The position numbers and the translations under genes are program-made. From positions 1 through 5,245 of the forward strand of contig CANRHA010000133.1 of the NCBI GenBank assembly GCA_947630315.1: a stretch of 5,245 nt of DNA, read 5' to 3'. The stretch is from an uncultured Clostridia bacterium (GTDB lineage: Bacteria > Bacillota > Clostridia > Oscillospirales > Ruminococcaceae). This document shows positions 1 through 5,217 of the stretch, one piece after another. Within the stretch, counting starts at the first letter, position 1; the number at the start of each line of letters is the position of its first letter. The notes under the pieces were generated by a model, which worked only from the letters and a program-made list of their open reading frames with translations, had not been told where the DNA came from and did no database searches.

Positions 1-73
1 TGGAGCATACGGGATTCGAACCCGTGACCTCCACACTGCCAGTGTGGCGCGCTTCCAACTGCGCTAATACCCC
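1..73 (-). tRNA. tRNA-Ala (anticodon GGC)
   Basis: On the minus strand this folds into a full cloverleaf of 73 nt up to the discriminator base. It has a 7-bp acceptor stem, a 4-bp D stem (GCGC/GCGC) with GG in the loop, a 5-bp anticodon stem CCACA/TGTGG around loop CTGGCAG, a 5-nt variable loop, and a 5-bp T stem ACGGG/CCCGT with loop TTCGAAT. Anticodon GGC reads GCC and GCU alanine codons. The third acceptor pair is G3:U70, the main identity element recognised by alanyl-tRNA synthetase, and the discriminator is A, so the assignment does not rest on the anticodon alone. The acceptor end lies at base 1 of the window, so I cannot tell whether CCA is encoded or added afterwards, or whether further tRNAs follow in the same transcript. 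Confidence 0.97.
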
Positions 74-84
74 GAACAACGTAT

Positions 85-113
85 ACTATAACACATCCGA
101 ATCGAATTTGCAA
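85..113 (-). promoter_or_regulatory. Sigma-A promoter of the tRNA-Ala gene
   Basis: Read on the minus strand, a -35 box TTGCAA (108-113) and a -10 box TATAGT (85-90) are separated by exactly 17 bp. Transcription would start near base 78, leaving a leader of about 5 nt before the mature tRNA at base 73. This fits a direct tRNA promoter. Expression has not been shown. Confidence 0.85.
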
Positions 114-117
114 GGGG

Positions 118-144
118 TTTTTGAAAATTTTTTTAAATTTTTTT
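118..144 (-). promoter_or_regulatory. Phased A-tracts, probable UP element of the tRNA promoter
   Basis: Directly behind the tRNA -35 box, minus-strand A-runs occur at 118-122 (A5), 128-134 (A7) and 138-144 (A7). Their centres are 11 and 10 bp apart, close to one helical turn. In-phase A-tracts bend DNA, and AT-rich DNA just upstream of -35 is where the RNA polymerase alpha subunit binds at strong stable-RNA promoters. The position relative to the tRNA promoter supports an UP-element role, which is inferred. The same bend lies about 85 bp behind the divergent exporter promoter and could affect it as well. Confidence 0.6.
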
Positions 145-228
145 GATCCCCTCTCCCCTGCCCTTTCTGCTGTCTCATCTTTTGCAAATCCATCATTAAA
201 ATAAATCAATAATCATCTTTCCGAAAAC

Positions 229-256
229 TTGACAAAACCTGCGCATATGCTACAAT
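229..256 (+). promoter_or_regulatory. Sigma-A promoter of the ABC exporter operon
   Basis: A perfect -35 box TTGACA (229-234) is followed after 16 bp by TACAAT (251-256). A TG one base before the -10 box (248-249) makes it an extended -10. Transcription would begin near base 263, leaving a leader of only about 26 nt. The ribosome site AGGAGG lies at 277-282, 6 nt before the ATG. The -10 region sits inside a short inverted repeat, CATAT (244-248) and ATATG (257-261), and overlaps the 8-bp palindrome GCATATGC (243-250). Either could be an operator, but both are short enough to be chance. Confidence 0.8.
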
Positions 257-288
257 ATATGGGATAATTTCTTTTTAGGAGGATTGCG

Positions 289-2013
289 ATGAAGCGGCTT
301 CTTAAGTATCTAAAACCCTTCATTCCGAGAATGTCGCTGGGCTTCGCCGTCAAAGTGATCGGCACCGTCGTCGAGCTTGTAATACCCTGGATCCTCTCCT
401 ACATAATCGACGACCTGATACCCTTGGGCGAGATGGACCCCGTTATAATCTGGGGCGTTCTTATGATCGTCTGCTCGCTGATAGCCTGGTTCGGAAACAT
501 CATCGCCAACAGAATGGCCTCTGCGGTCGCCCGCGATTTCACCCGCGTTCTGCGCCATGATCTTTTTAAAAGGATCTCCTATCTCTCGGAACGCCAGGTA
601 GATACCGTAACTATCCCCTCTTTGATATCGAGGGTCACAAGCGACACCTATGTTCTGCACCAGACCGTCGGAATGATGCAGCGCCTCGGCGTAAGAGCTC
701 CTATCCTGCTCGTCGGCGGCATTATCGTAACCCTCACCCTCGACCCCGTCCTCACCCTCATCATGGTGGCCACTCTGCCGTTTGTCGGCGTTATAACCTT
801 TATCGTATCACGAAAAGGCTCCCGCCTATTTAAGATAGTACAAAGCGCCTCCGATTCAATGCTTCGGGTGGTTCGCGAAAACGCCGTGGGCGTAAGGGTA
901 ATAAAAGCGCTGTCAAAATCGGGCTACGAGCGCGACAGATTCAAAGCCGTCAACAACGACCTCACCGAGAAAGAACGCATCGCCGAAAACACGATGGCCG
1001 TGATAAACCCGGTAATGAGCCTGCTTCTGAACCTCGGCATAGCGGCGGTAATAGTCGCCGGAGCCTACCGCGTAGAGGGCGGCCTTACCGAGGTCGGAAA
1101 AATCATCGCCTTCATGAACCTGTTCACGATAGTATTAAACGCCCTTTTGGCGATAAACAGAATGTTCACGATGCTCTCAAAAGCCGCGGCTTCGTCGGCG
1201 CGCGTTCTTGAAGTTCTCGACACGCCTATGGAGCTTTTTGAAACCGAACCTCGCTACAGCTTCATAGACAAAAACGCCCCGCATATCGCTTTCAGAAACG
1301 TGACCTTCCGCTACGGCAAGGGAAGCTTCGCCGTCAAAAACCTGAGCTTTGAACTTAAACGCGGCGAGACCCTCGGAATAATAGGCTCGACCGGCTCGGG
1401 TAAATCCACAATAATCCGCGCGCTTATGAGATACTACGACGTCGCCGAGGGCGCGATAGAAATAGACGGCGTAAATATCAAGGATTACGCGACCTCGGAC
1501 CTTAGGGCAAAGTTCGGCGTGGTATTCCAGAACGACACCCTCTTTAAAGACACCGTGAGAGAGAATATCCGCCTCGGCAGAAACCTTAACGACGGTGAGA
1601 TAAACGAGGCCGCGCGCGAGGCTCAGGCCGAAAGCTTTATAACCGAACACGGCGGACTTGACGCGGCCGTAGCGATAAAGGGCGCAAACCTCTCGGGAGG
1701 CCAGAAACAAAGGGTCCTTATCGCCCGCGCACTTGCGGGTTCGCCCGAGATACTTATCCTTGACGATTCGTCAAGCGCCCTCGACTATAAGACCGACGCT
1801 AAGCTCCGCGAGGAAATAAGGCTCCACTGTGCCGACTCGACAAAGATCATAGTAGCCCAGCGCATAAGCTCGATAATGCACGCGGAAAAGATAATCGTTA
1901 TGGACAACGGAAGCGTTATAGGAATGGGCACCCACAGCGAACTTATTGAAAACTGCGAGCTTTACCGCGAGATATCCGATTCGCAGATAGGCGGCGGGGA
2001 GGTGAGCGCATGA
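289..2013 (+). CDS. Heterodimeric ABC exporter, subunit with degenerate ATPase site
   Basis: A fused membrane/ATPase half-transporter of 574 residues, the usual length for bacterial type IV (ABCB-like) exporters. Six membrane helices lie at roughly 16-40, 52-74, 134-152, 154-174, 243-260 and 270-290. The ATPase domain begins near 330. It has an A-loop Tyr342, Walker A 366-374 (GSTGSGKST), Q-loop Gln414, an intact signature LSGGQ 468-472, Walker B 488-492 and D-loop SALD 496-499. Two key residues are changed: position 493, normally the catalytic Glu, is Asp, and position 524, normally the switch His, is Gln. In exporters such as TM287/288, BmrCD and LmrCD these changes mark the subunit whose Walker motifs form the non-hydrolysing site. 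Its good LSGGQ should complete the active site of the partner encoded next. The start is set by AGGAGG 6 nt upstream. The substrate cannot be read from sequence; multidrug, lipid or peptide export are all possible. Confidence 0.95.
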   Translation: MKRLLKYLKPFIPRMSLGFAVKVIGTVVELVIPWILSYIIDDLIPLGEMDPVIIWGVLMIVCSLIAWFGNIIANRMASAVARDFTRVLRHDLFKRISYLSERQVDTVTIPSLISRVTSDTYVLHQTVGMMQRLGVRAPILLVGGIIVTLTLDPVLTLIMVATLPFVGVITFIVSRKGSRLFKIVQSASDSMLRVVRENAVGVRVIKALSKSGYERDRFKAVNNDLTEKERIAENTMAVINPVMSLLLNLGIAAVIVAGAYRVEGGLTEVGKIIAFMNLFTIVLNALLAINRMFTMLSKAAASSARVLEVLDTPMELFETEPRYSFIDKNAPHIAFRNVTFRYGKGSFAVKNLSFELKRGETLGIIGSTGSGKSTIIRALMRYYDVAEGAIEIDGVNIKDYATSDLRAKFGVVFQNDTLFKDTVRENIRLGRNLNDGEINEAAREAQAESFITEHGGLDAAVAIKGANLSGGQKQRVLIARALAGSPEILILDDSSSALDYKTDAKLREEIRLHCADSTKIIVAQRISSIMHAEKIIVMDNGSVIGMGTHSELIENCELYREISDSQIGGGEVSA

Positions 2014-3767
2014 GCGAACACAAGATGAAAAAAACGGCGGTGCTCGGGCGCCTCCTGCCCTACCTGACGGAGCACAAGGGGCTGATGTTTCTTGCGATCG
2101 CCCTTACGATAGGCGGAAACGTCCTGGGACTCGCGGGGCCATACTACTCGGGCTTCGCCATAGACGCCATCGAACTCCACGACAGCACCGGACATGTAGA
2201 CCTCAGCGGGGTTTGGAAATATGCGGCAATAATGGTCGCCCTGTACCTTGCCTCGGGAATTTTATCCTACATTCTCGCAAGGCTGATGATAGTAATAAGC
2301 CGCAAGGTCGTGAGCAAAATGCGTTCAGACGTTTTCAACAAGCTCACCGAGCTGCCGGTAGGCTACTTCGACCGCAACCAGACGGGCGACATCTTAAGCC
2401 GGATATCCTACGACATCGACACGATAAACACCTCGCTTTCGCATGACTTTGTACAGATAGCGGCAAGCGTTGTAACCGTCTCGGGTTCGCTTATTATGAT
2501 GATAAAGATATCTCCCCTGCTGGTCCTGGTATTTGCGTTTACGGTGCCGCTGTCGGTGTTCCTGACCAAAAAAATAACCGGCTTTACCCGGCCGCTCTTC
2601 AGAAAGCGCTCGGCAAAATTGGGCGAGCTAAACGGCTTTGTCGAGGAGATGATAAGCGGCCAGAAGACCTTAAGAGCGTACAGTCAGGAGGAGAATACCC
2701 TTAAAAAGTTCGACCTGCAGAACGACGATACGGTCGAAGCCTACTACCGCGCCGAATACTACGGCAGCGTTACGGGGCCGTCGGTAAACTTTGTAAACAA
2801 TCTGTCGCTGTCGCTTGTAAGCTTCTTCGGGGCAGTACTCTACCTGTATCATAAAATATCAATAGGCAATATATCTACATTTGTTCTCTATTCAAGAAAG
2901 TTCAGCGGTCCTATAAACGAGATCGCCAACATATTCGGCGAGCTGCAATCGGCATTTTCGGCGGCGGAGAGAGTTTTCAGGCTTCTTGACGAGGAGCCCG
3001 AGCCCGCCGACGCTCAGAACGCTATTGAACTTAACGGCGCCGAGGGAAATGTTAAAATCGAGGACGTGCGCTTCGGCTACGACCCGGGCAAGGAGATAAT
3101 CCACGGGCTTTCGCTCAATGTAAAAAAAGGCTCGCTGATAGCGATAGTCGGGCCGACCGGCGCGGGAAAGACAACGGTCGTAAATCTTCTGATGAGGTTC
3201 TACGATCCAGACAGCGGGAGGATACTTCTTGACGAACACGACATTCAGACCCTAACGAGAAAAAGCCTGCGGCTGAACTACTCGATGGTGCTCCAGGACA
3301 CATGGCTCTTTAACGGAACGGTGTATGAAAACATAGCCTACGGAAGCGAATCGGCGAAAAAAGAGGACATAGAAAGGGTCTGCCGCGCCTGCGGGATCCA
3401 CGAGTATATAATGACCCTGCCGGACGGCTACGCAACCGTTTTGGACGACGACGGCGCGAACATCTCGAAAGGCCAGAAGCAGCTGATGACGATAGCCCGG
3501 GCGATGCTGCTGCCCTCGTCGCTGCTGATACTTGACGAGGCGACCTCGAACGTAGACACGCGCACCGAGCTGCAGATACAGCGTGCCATGCGCGCGCTGA
3601 TGGCGGACAAGACCTGTTTTGTGATCGCGCACAGGCTCTCGACGGTGCGCAACGCGGACATGATATTAGTCGTCCGCGACGGAGACATAGTTGAACGCGG
3701 CACGCACGAATCGCTGATGTCGGGCGAGACGTTCTATAAACAGCTCTATAACGCGCAGTTCGCGTAG
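2010..3767 (+). CDS. Heterodimeric ABC exporter, catalytically competent subunit
   Basis: The partner half-transporter, 585 residues, starts inside the stop of the upstream gene (ATGA, 4-base overlap), which implies translational coupling and equal amounts of both subunits. A strong ribosome site (GGGGAGG, 1996-2002) lies within the end of the upstream gene. Membrane helices are near 23-52, 70-92, 147-165, 168-188, 258-281 and 289-310. The ATPase domain shows A-loop Tyr357, Walker A 381-389 (GPTGAGKTT), Q-loop Gln429, Walker B 505-509 with catalytic Glu510, D-loop SNVD 513-516 and switch His541. The signature is ISKGQ at 485-489, with Lys where the first Gly of SGGQ belongs. Because signature motifs act on the opposite subunit's nucleotide, this damage falls on the site already degenerate in the upstream protein. 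The active site is therefore this subunit's Walker A/B plus the partner's LSGGQ. The complex should sit in the cytoplasmic membrane and export an unknown substrate. Confidence 0.95.
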   Translation: MSEHKMKKTAVLGRLLPYLTEHKGLMFLAIALTIGGNVLGLAGPYYSGFAIDAIELHDSTGHVDLSGVWKYAAIMVALYLASGILSYILARLMIVISRKVVSKMRSDVFNKLTELPVGYFDRNQTGDILSRISYDIDTINTSLSHDFVQIAASVVTVSGSLIMMIKISPLLVLVFAFTVPLSVFLTKKITGFTRPLFRKRSAKLGELNGFVEEMISGQKTLRAYSQEENTLKKFDLQNDDTVEAYYRAEYYGSVTGPSVNFVNNLSLSLVSFFGAVLYLYHKISIGNISTFVLYSRKFSGPINEIANIFGELQSAFSAAERVFRLLDEEPEPADAQNAIELNGAEGNVKIEDVRFGYDPGKEIIHGLSLNVKKGSLIAIVGPTGAGKTTVVNLLMRFYDPDSGRILLDEHDIQTLTRKSLRLNYSMVLQDTWLFNGTVYENIAYGSESAKKEDIERVCRACGIHEYIMTLPDGYATVLDDDGANISKGQKQLMTIARAMLLPSSLLILDEATSNVDTRTELQIQRAMRALMADKTCFVIAHRLSTVRNADMILVVRDGDIVERGTHESLMSGETFYKQLYNAQFA

Positions 3768-3797
3768 GGGCGCGGGCGGGATCAAAAATATATCCAT

Positions 3798-3832
3798 AAA
3801 AAACGACCGATACGGGGCTAACCGTACCGGTC
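3798..3832 (-). terminator. Intrinsic terminator of the DUF4867-like gene, probably weakly bidirectional
   Basis: A hairpin with 11-bp arms (3805-3815 and 3822-3832) and a 6-nt loop sits between two convergent genes. Read on the minus strand the central position is a G-U pair, so the whole stem pairs, and it is followed one base later by six U (bases 3803-3798). Read on the plus strand that position becomes an A-C mismatch and the tail is only AGAATTTT. It therefore looks optimised for the minus-strand gene, whose stop is at 3851, and less efficient for the exporter operon, whose stop is 38 bases before the hairpin. Confidence 0.85.
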
Positions 3833-3850
3833 AGAATTTTGCCTTAAATC

Positions 3851-4489
3851 TCAGATCGAATCGGCGATGTCGATGTTTTCGCCGCTGAGGCCGACATATG
3901 CGCCCTGCTTCGCCTCGGATGAATCGGGGTGGGCAAGGAGCCACTTGTTGCACGCCCAAAGGCGCTTGTCGTCTGAGGTGGAATCCTTGACGCTCGGCTT
4001 TTTGGTGTTCGTTCCCTTCGGCAGGGCGACAAGGACCCTGAATCCCTTTTCGGGATCGGTGTGACACGGCGCATAGTGAAGCGTTGTTGCGTAGCATTCA
4101 ACAAAAACGCCCTTGGGAGCCCTGAACGCCTTTACCTTTCCGGTATCCAAAACGCCGTCGGTGATCTCGCTTTGCTTTGCGACAAGAAGTATGAAATCCT
4201 CCGTGCCGAGATTAAATTCACTGTCGCGATGATATTCAAGACAGTTGAGCTTTGTGTTATGACCGTTGCACCAGCCGAGCTGCACCGGCATTCCGCCAAA
4301 CAGATGGCAGGAAACCTCCATCGCCACGGGGAGCTGCTGCAGCGTGAGATCCATAGCTACATAGTCTGTAGCCTCGGGCAGGGGCGTTTTCTGAAGTGCG
4401 GCGACAATGGTGTCGGCAACGTCTTTCATGCCGTCGACGACCCGGCCGTATTCCTTGAACTCGGGGTCATAAACTGAGTAGATCTTCAT
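3851..4489 (-). CDS. DUF4867-like protein, possible cupin-type metal enzyme
   Basis: A soluble protein of 212 residues with no signal peptide or membrane segment, so cytoplasmic. From memory it matches the DUF4867 family of Clostridia along its full length, including the opening MKIYSVYDPEFKEYGR, but no search was run. The likely functional core is residues 75-105, where His77, Glu85, His87 and Glu91 are grouped in a segment resembling the metal-binding first motif of cupins. A second cluster with His138 and His143 (LHYAPCH) could be the second cupin motif. A conserved-looking tail runs from WACNKWLLAHPDS (178-190) to the GENIDI segment (203-208). A cupin or ureidoglycolate-lyase-like fold acting on a small sugar- or acid-type metabolite is inferred only, and no reaction is assigned. 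The start is fixed by AGGAGG at 4497-4502, 7 nt upstream. The gene is transcribed alone, convergent with the exporter operon. Confidence 0.9.
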   Translation of the reverse strand: MKIYSVYDPEFKEYGRVVDGMKDVADTIVAALQKTPLPEATDYVAMDLTLQQLPVAMEVSCHLFGGMPVQLGWCNGHNTKLNCLEYHRDSEFNLGTEDFILLVAKQSEITDGVLDTGKVKAFRAPKGVFVECYATTLHYAPCHTDPEKGFRVLVALPKGTNTKKPSVKDSTSDDKRLWACNKWLLAHPDSSEAKQGAYVGLSGENIDIADSI

Positions 4490-4594
4490 GGTATATCCTC
4501 CTAAAAAATTATAACTTTGTGATCTGCAAAAGCTGCCGAGGCCGGATCTTCCGCCCGGCTTTGCGGCGCAGGATCTGCTATAATTCGTTCTTAT
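4490..4594 (-). other. Structured 5' leader of the DUF4867-like gene
   Basis: If transcription starts near base 4594, the leader is about 105 nt. Its middle is GC-rich and can form a small hairpin GCAG-ATC-CTGC and a second with arms GCCGG/CCGGC, while its last 30 bases are AT-rich and leave AGGAGG unpaired. The heptamer GCAGATC occurs twice on this strand (at 4572-4578 and 4521-4527). I do not recognise a known riboswitch. It may be an ordinary leader. Confidence 0.35.
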
Positions 4595-4600
4595 GGATCA

Positions 4601-4629
4601 AGTATATAACATTCACAATAAAAGTGCAA
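4601..4629 (-). promoter_or_regulatory. Sigma-A promoter of the DUF4867-like gene
   Basis: On the minus strand a -35 box TTGCAC (4624-4629) and a -10 box TATACT (4601-4606) are exactly 17 bp apart. No other pair in the 150 bases upstream of the gene has both good boxes and good spacing. The predicted start lies about 105 nt before the ATG. Confidence 0.7.
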
Positions 4630-4639
4630 TACGGTTACA
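4625..4639. promoter_or_regulatory. Possible operator overlapping the -35 box
   Basis: A 15-bp near-palindrome, TGTAA-N5-TTGCA on the minus strand, has one mismatch between its arms. It covers five bases of the -35 box of the DUF4867-like gene, so a bound protein would block RNA polymerase. The shape is loosely like LacI/GalR or CcpA-type sites but does not match the cre consensus well. No regulator gene lies nearby. Confidence 0.3.
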
Positions 4640-4656
4640 GAAAATTTACATTTTCT
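4639..4656. repeat. AT-rich inverted repeat upstream of the DUF4867-like promoter
   Basis: AGAAAAT (4639-4645) and ATTTTCT (4650-4656) are perfect inverted copies with a 4-base spacer. A further overlapping pair, GAAAATTT (4640-4647) and AAATTTTC (4660-4667), can form instead. The site lies just behind the -35 box. It may be a protein site or merely AT-rich upstream DNA. It lacks the GC stem of a terminator. Confidence 0.35.
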
Positions 4657-4686
4657 ACAAAATTTTCGGGGCGGCTTTGTGCATTT

Positions 4687-4714
4687 TAGAGGGTAGAGGA
4701 TAGAAGATAGAAAG
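4687..4714 (+). repeat. Heptanucleotide array 1 (TAGARGA-type)
   Basis: Four 7-base units in a row: TAGAGGG, TAGAGGA, TAGAAGA, TAGAAAG. It opens copy A of the composite repeat. The strict 7-base spacing of TAG is evident by eye. Confidence 0.8.
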
Positions 4715-4766
4715 CTCTATCAGGGCGAGAGTGACAGAGAGCGTATGTCCGTACTCTTGATGAAAA

Positions 4767-4789
4767 GGTATTCGCTGCGCTCATGCTAT
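4767..4789 (+). repeat. Split motif 1: GGTATTCGC + 3 nt + GCTCATGCTAT
   Basis: Short form of the motif, with TGC between the two halves. It is followed by CTTAAATGA and the near-palindrome, as in the third occurrence 255 bases downstream. Confidence 0.7.
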
Positions 4790-4793
4790 CTTA

Positions 4794-4809
4794 AATGATC
4801 CGGTTCATT
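4794..4809. repeat. Near-palindrome AATGATCCGGTTCATT
   Basis: Copy A version of a 16-bp dyad, with a single mismatched position between the two half-sites. It lies 4 bases after the first split motif, and the copy B version at 5049-5064 holds the same place. Confidence 0.55.
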
Positions 4810-4861
4810 GTGCCTCATTCCCGGAAAGGCAAGACAGACTGACGCTGACGCACCGAAAAAA

Positions 4862-4904
4862 GGTATTCGCAAATTTCCTTGCGGAAATTTTCTCATGCTA
4901 TTTG
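4862..4904 (+). repeat. Split motif 2, halves separated by a hairpin
   Basis: GGTATTCGC (4862-4870) and CTCATGCTATTTG (from 4892) are separated by 21 bases. Of these, 4871-4890 form a perfect 8-bp stem, AAATTTCC and GGAAATTT, around loop TTGC. The short forms of the motif have only 3 bases here, so the hairpin looks like an insertion or an alternative spacer. Confidence 0.65.
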
Positions 4905-4934
4905 AATCACCCCACCCCTGGCCCCCTCCGTTTT

Positions 4935-4970
4935 TAGAAGATAGAGGATAGATGGATAGAAGATAGAATG
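4935..4970 (+). repeat. Heptanucleotide array 2 (TAGARGA-type)
   Basis: Units TAGAAGA, TAGAGGA, TAGATGGA, TAGAAGA, TAGAATG: five units, one carrying an extra base. It opens copy B at the place where array 1 opens copy A, and shares the units TAGAGGA and TAGAAGA with it. Confidence 0.8.
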
Positions 4971-5021
4971 CCTTGCTGTGAGCAATAGTGACAGAGTGCG
5001 ACTACCTTCCATTGATAGAAA

Positions 5022-5046
5022 GGTATTCGCTTCGCTCATGCTATTT
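5022..5046 (+). repeat. Split motif 3: GGTATTCGC + 3 nt + GCTCATGCTATTT
   Basis: Short form with TTC between the halves, equivalent to motif 1 and likewise followed by TTAAATGA and the near-palindrome. The minus-strand reading contains the overlapping direct repeat GAGCGAAGCGAA. Confidence 0.7.
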
Positions 5047-5048
5047 TA

Positions 5049-5064
5049 AATGAACCAGTTCATT
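5049..5064. repeat. Perfect dyad AATGAAC-CA-GTTCATT
   Basis: Seven-base arms, perfectly inverted, around a 2-base centre. It occupies the same place as the imperfect dyad at 4794-4809. The centre is too short for a stable RNA hairpin loop without opening arm pairs, so a DNA-binding site is as likely as an RNA structure. Confidence 0.6.
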
Positions 5065-5115
5065 GTGCGCCTTACCCGGAAAAGCCAAACAACGCGCGTC
5101 CACACACTATAAAAA

Positions 5116-5211
5116 GGTATTCGCTCACCCTCGTATTATCACTCACCCTCAGCACCCACACCAACTAACTACTAACAACTATTCTCTAACTACTATCCGC
5201 TCATGCTATTT
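5116..5211 (+). repeat. Split motif 4, halves separated by a 74-base insert
   Basis: GGTATTCGC (5116-5124) and GCTCATGCTATTT (5199-5211) flank 74 bases almost free of G on the plus strand. The 5' part is an imperfect duplication, GTATTCGCTCACCCTC (5117-5132) then GTATTATCACTCACCCTC (5133-5150). The 3' part is a reversed heptamer array. Confidence 0.65.
5161..5195 (-). repeat. Heptanucleotide array 3, reversed orientation
   Basis: Read on the minus strand: TAGTAGT, TAGAGAA, TAGTTGT, TAGTAGT, TAGTTGG, five exact 7-base units each starting TAG. This is the same period and frame word as arrays 1 and 2 but on the other strand and with different inner bases, and it lies inside the fourth split motif. 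Confidence 0.7.
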
Positions 5212-5217
5212 GAATCA

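Larger units (their letters stand above)
4687..4930. repeat. Composite intergenic repeat, copy A
   Basis: First of two diverged copies of a non-coding unit with landmarks in the same order: heptamer array, AGTGACAGAG (4730-4739), GGTATTCGC with CTCATGCTAT (4767-4789), near-palindrome (4794-4809), a segment with CCCGGAAA, a second GGTATTCGC (4862-4870) with CTCATGCTATTTGAATCAC, and a C-rich tail ending near 4930. The same landmarks recur 248 to 257 bases downstream. There is no coding potential and no transposase. Confidence 0.75.

Noticed and set aside
143..161. A second quadruplex-type C-rich stretch between the tRNA and the exporter
   Set aside because: There are only three runs of three or more C, so it does not reach the four-run pattern.
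257..288. A BmrB-like leader peptide or attenuator for the exporter operon
   Set aside because: Only about 26 bases separate the predicted start of transcription from the ATG, which is too short for a leader peptide plus competing hairpins.
1177..1710. A 177-codon minus-strand reading frame inside the first exporter gene
   Set aside because: It lies wholly antisense to a clear ATPase domain, has no ribosome site, and its composition reflects the codon pattern of the real gene.
3252..3632. A 126-codon minus-strand reading frame inside the second exporter gene
   Set aside because: It is antisense to the signature and Walker B region, rich in Arg, Gln and His as typical of shadow frames, and has no promoter or ribosome site.
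4061..4477. A 138-codon plus-strand reading frame opposite the DUF4867-like gene
   Set aside because: The minus-strand gene has a ribosome site, promoter, terminator and family resemblance. The plus-strand frame has none of these.
4508..4513. TATAAT on the minus strand just before the DUF4867-like gene
   Set aside because: It ends only a few bases from AGGAGG, so a transcript would start inside the ribosome site, and there is no -35 box 17 bp upstream.
4579..4584. TATAAT on the plus strand
   Set aside because: The only TTGCGG upstream is 12 bp away, too close for a promoter, and no gene follows on that strand.
4625..4639. A CcpA cre site
   Set aside because: Several fixed positions of the cre consensus are wrong and the spacing is 15 rather than 14 bases, so I kept it only as an unassigned dyad.
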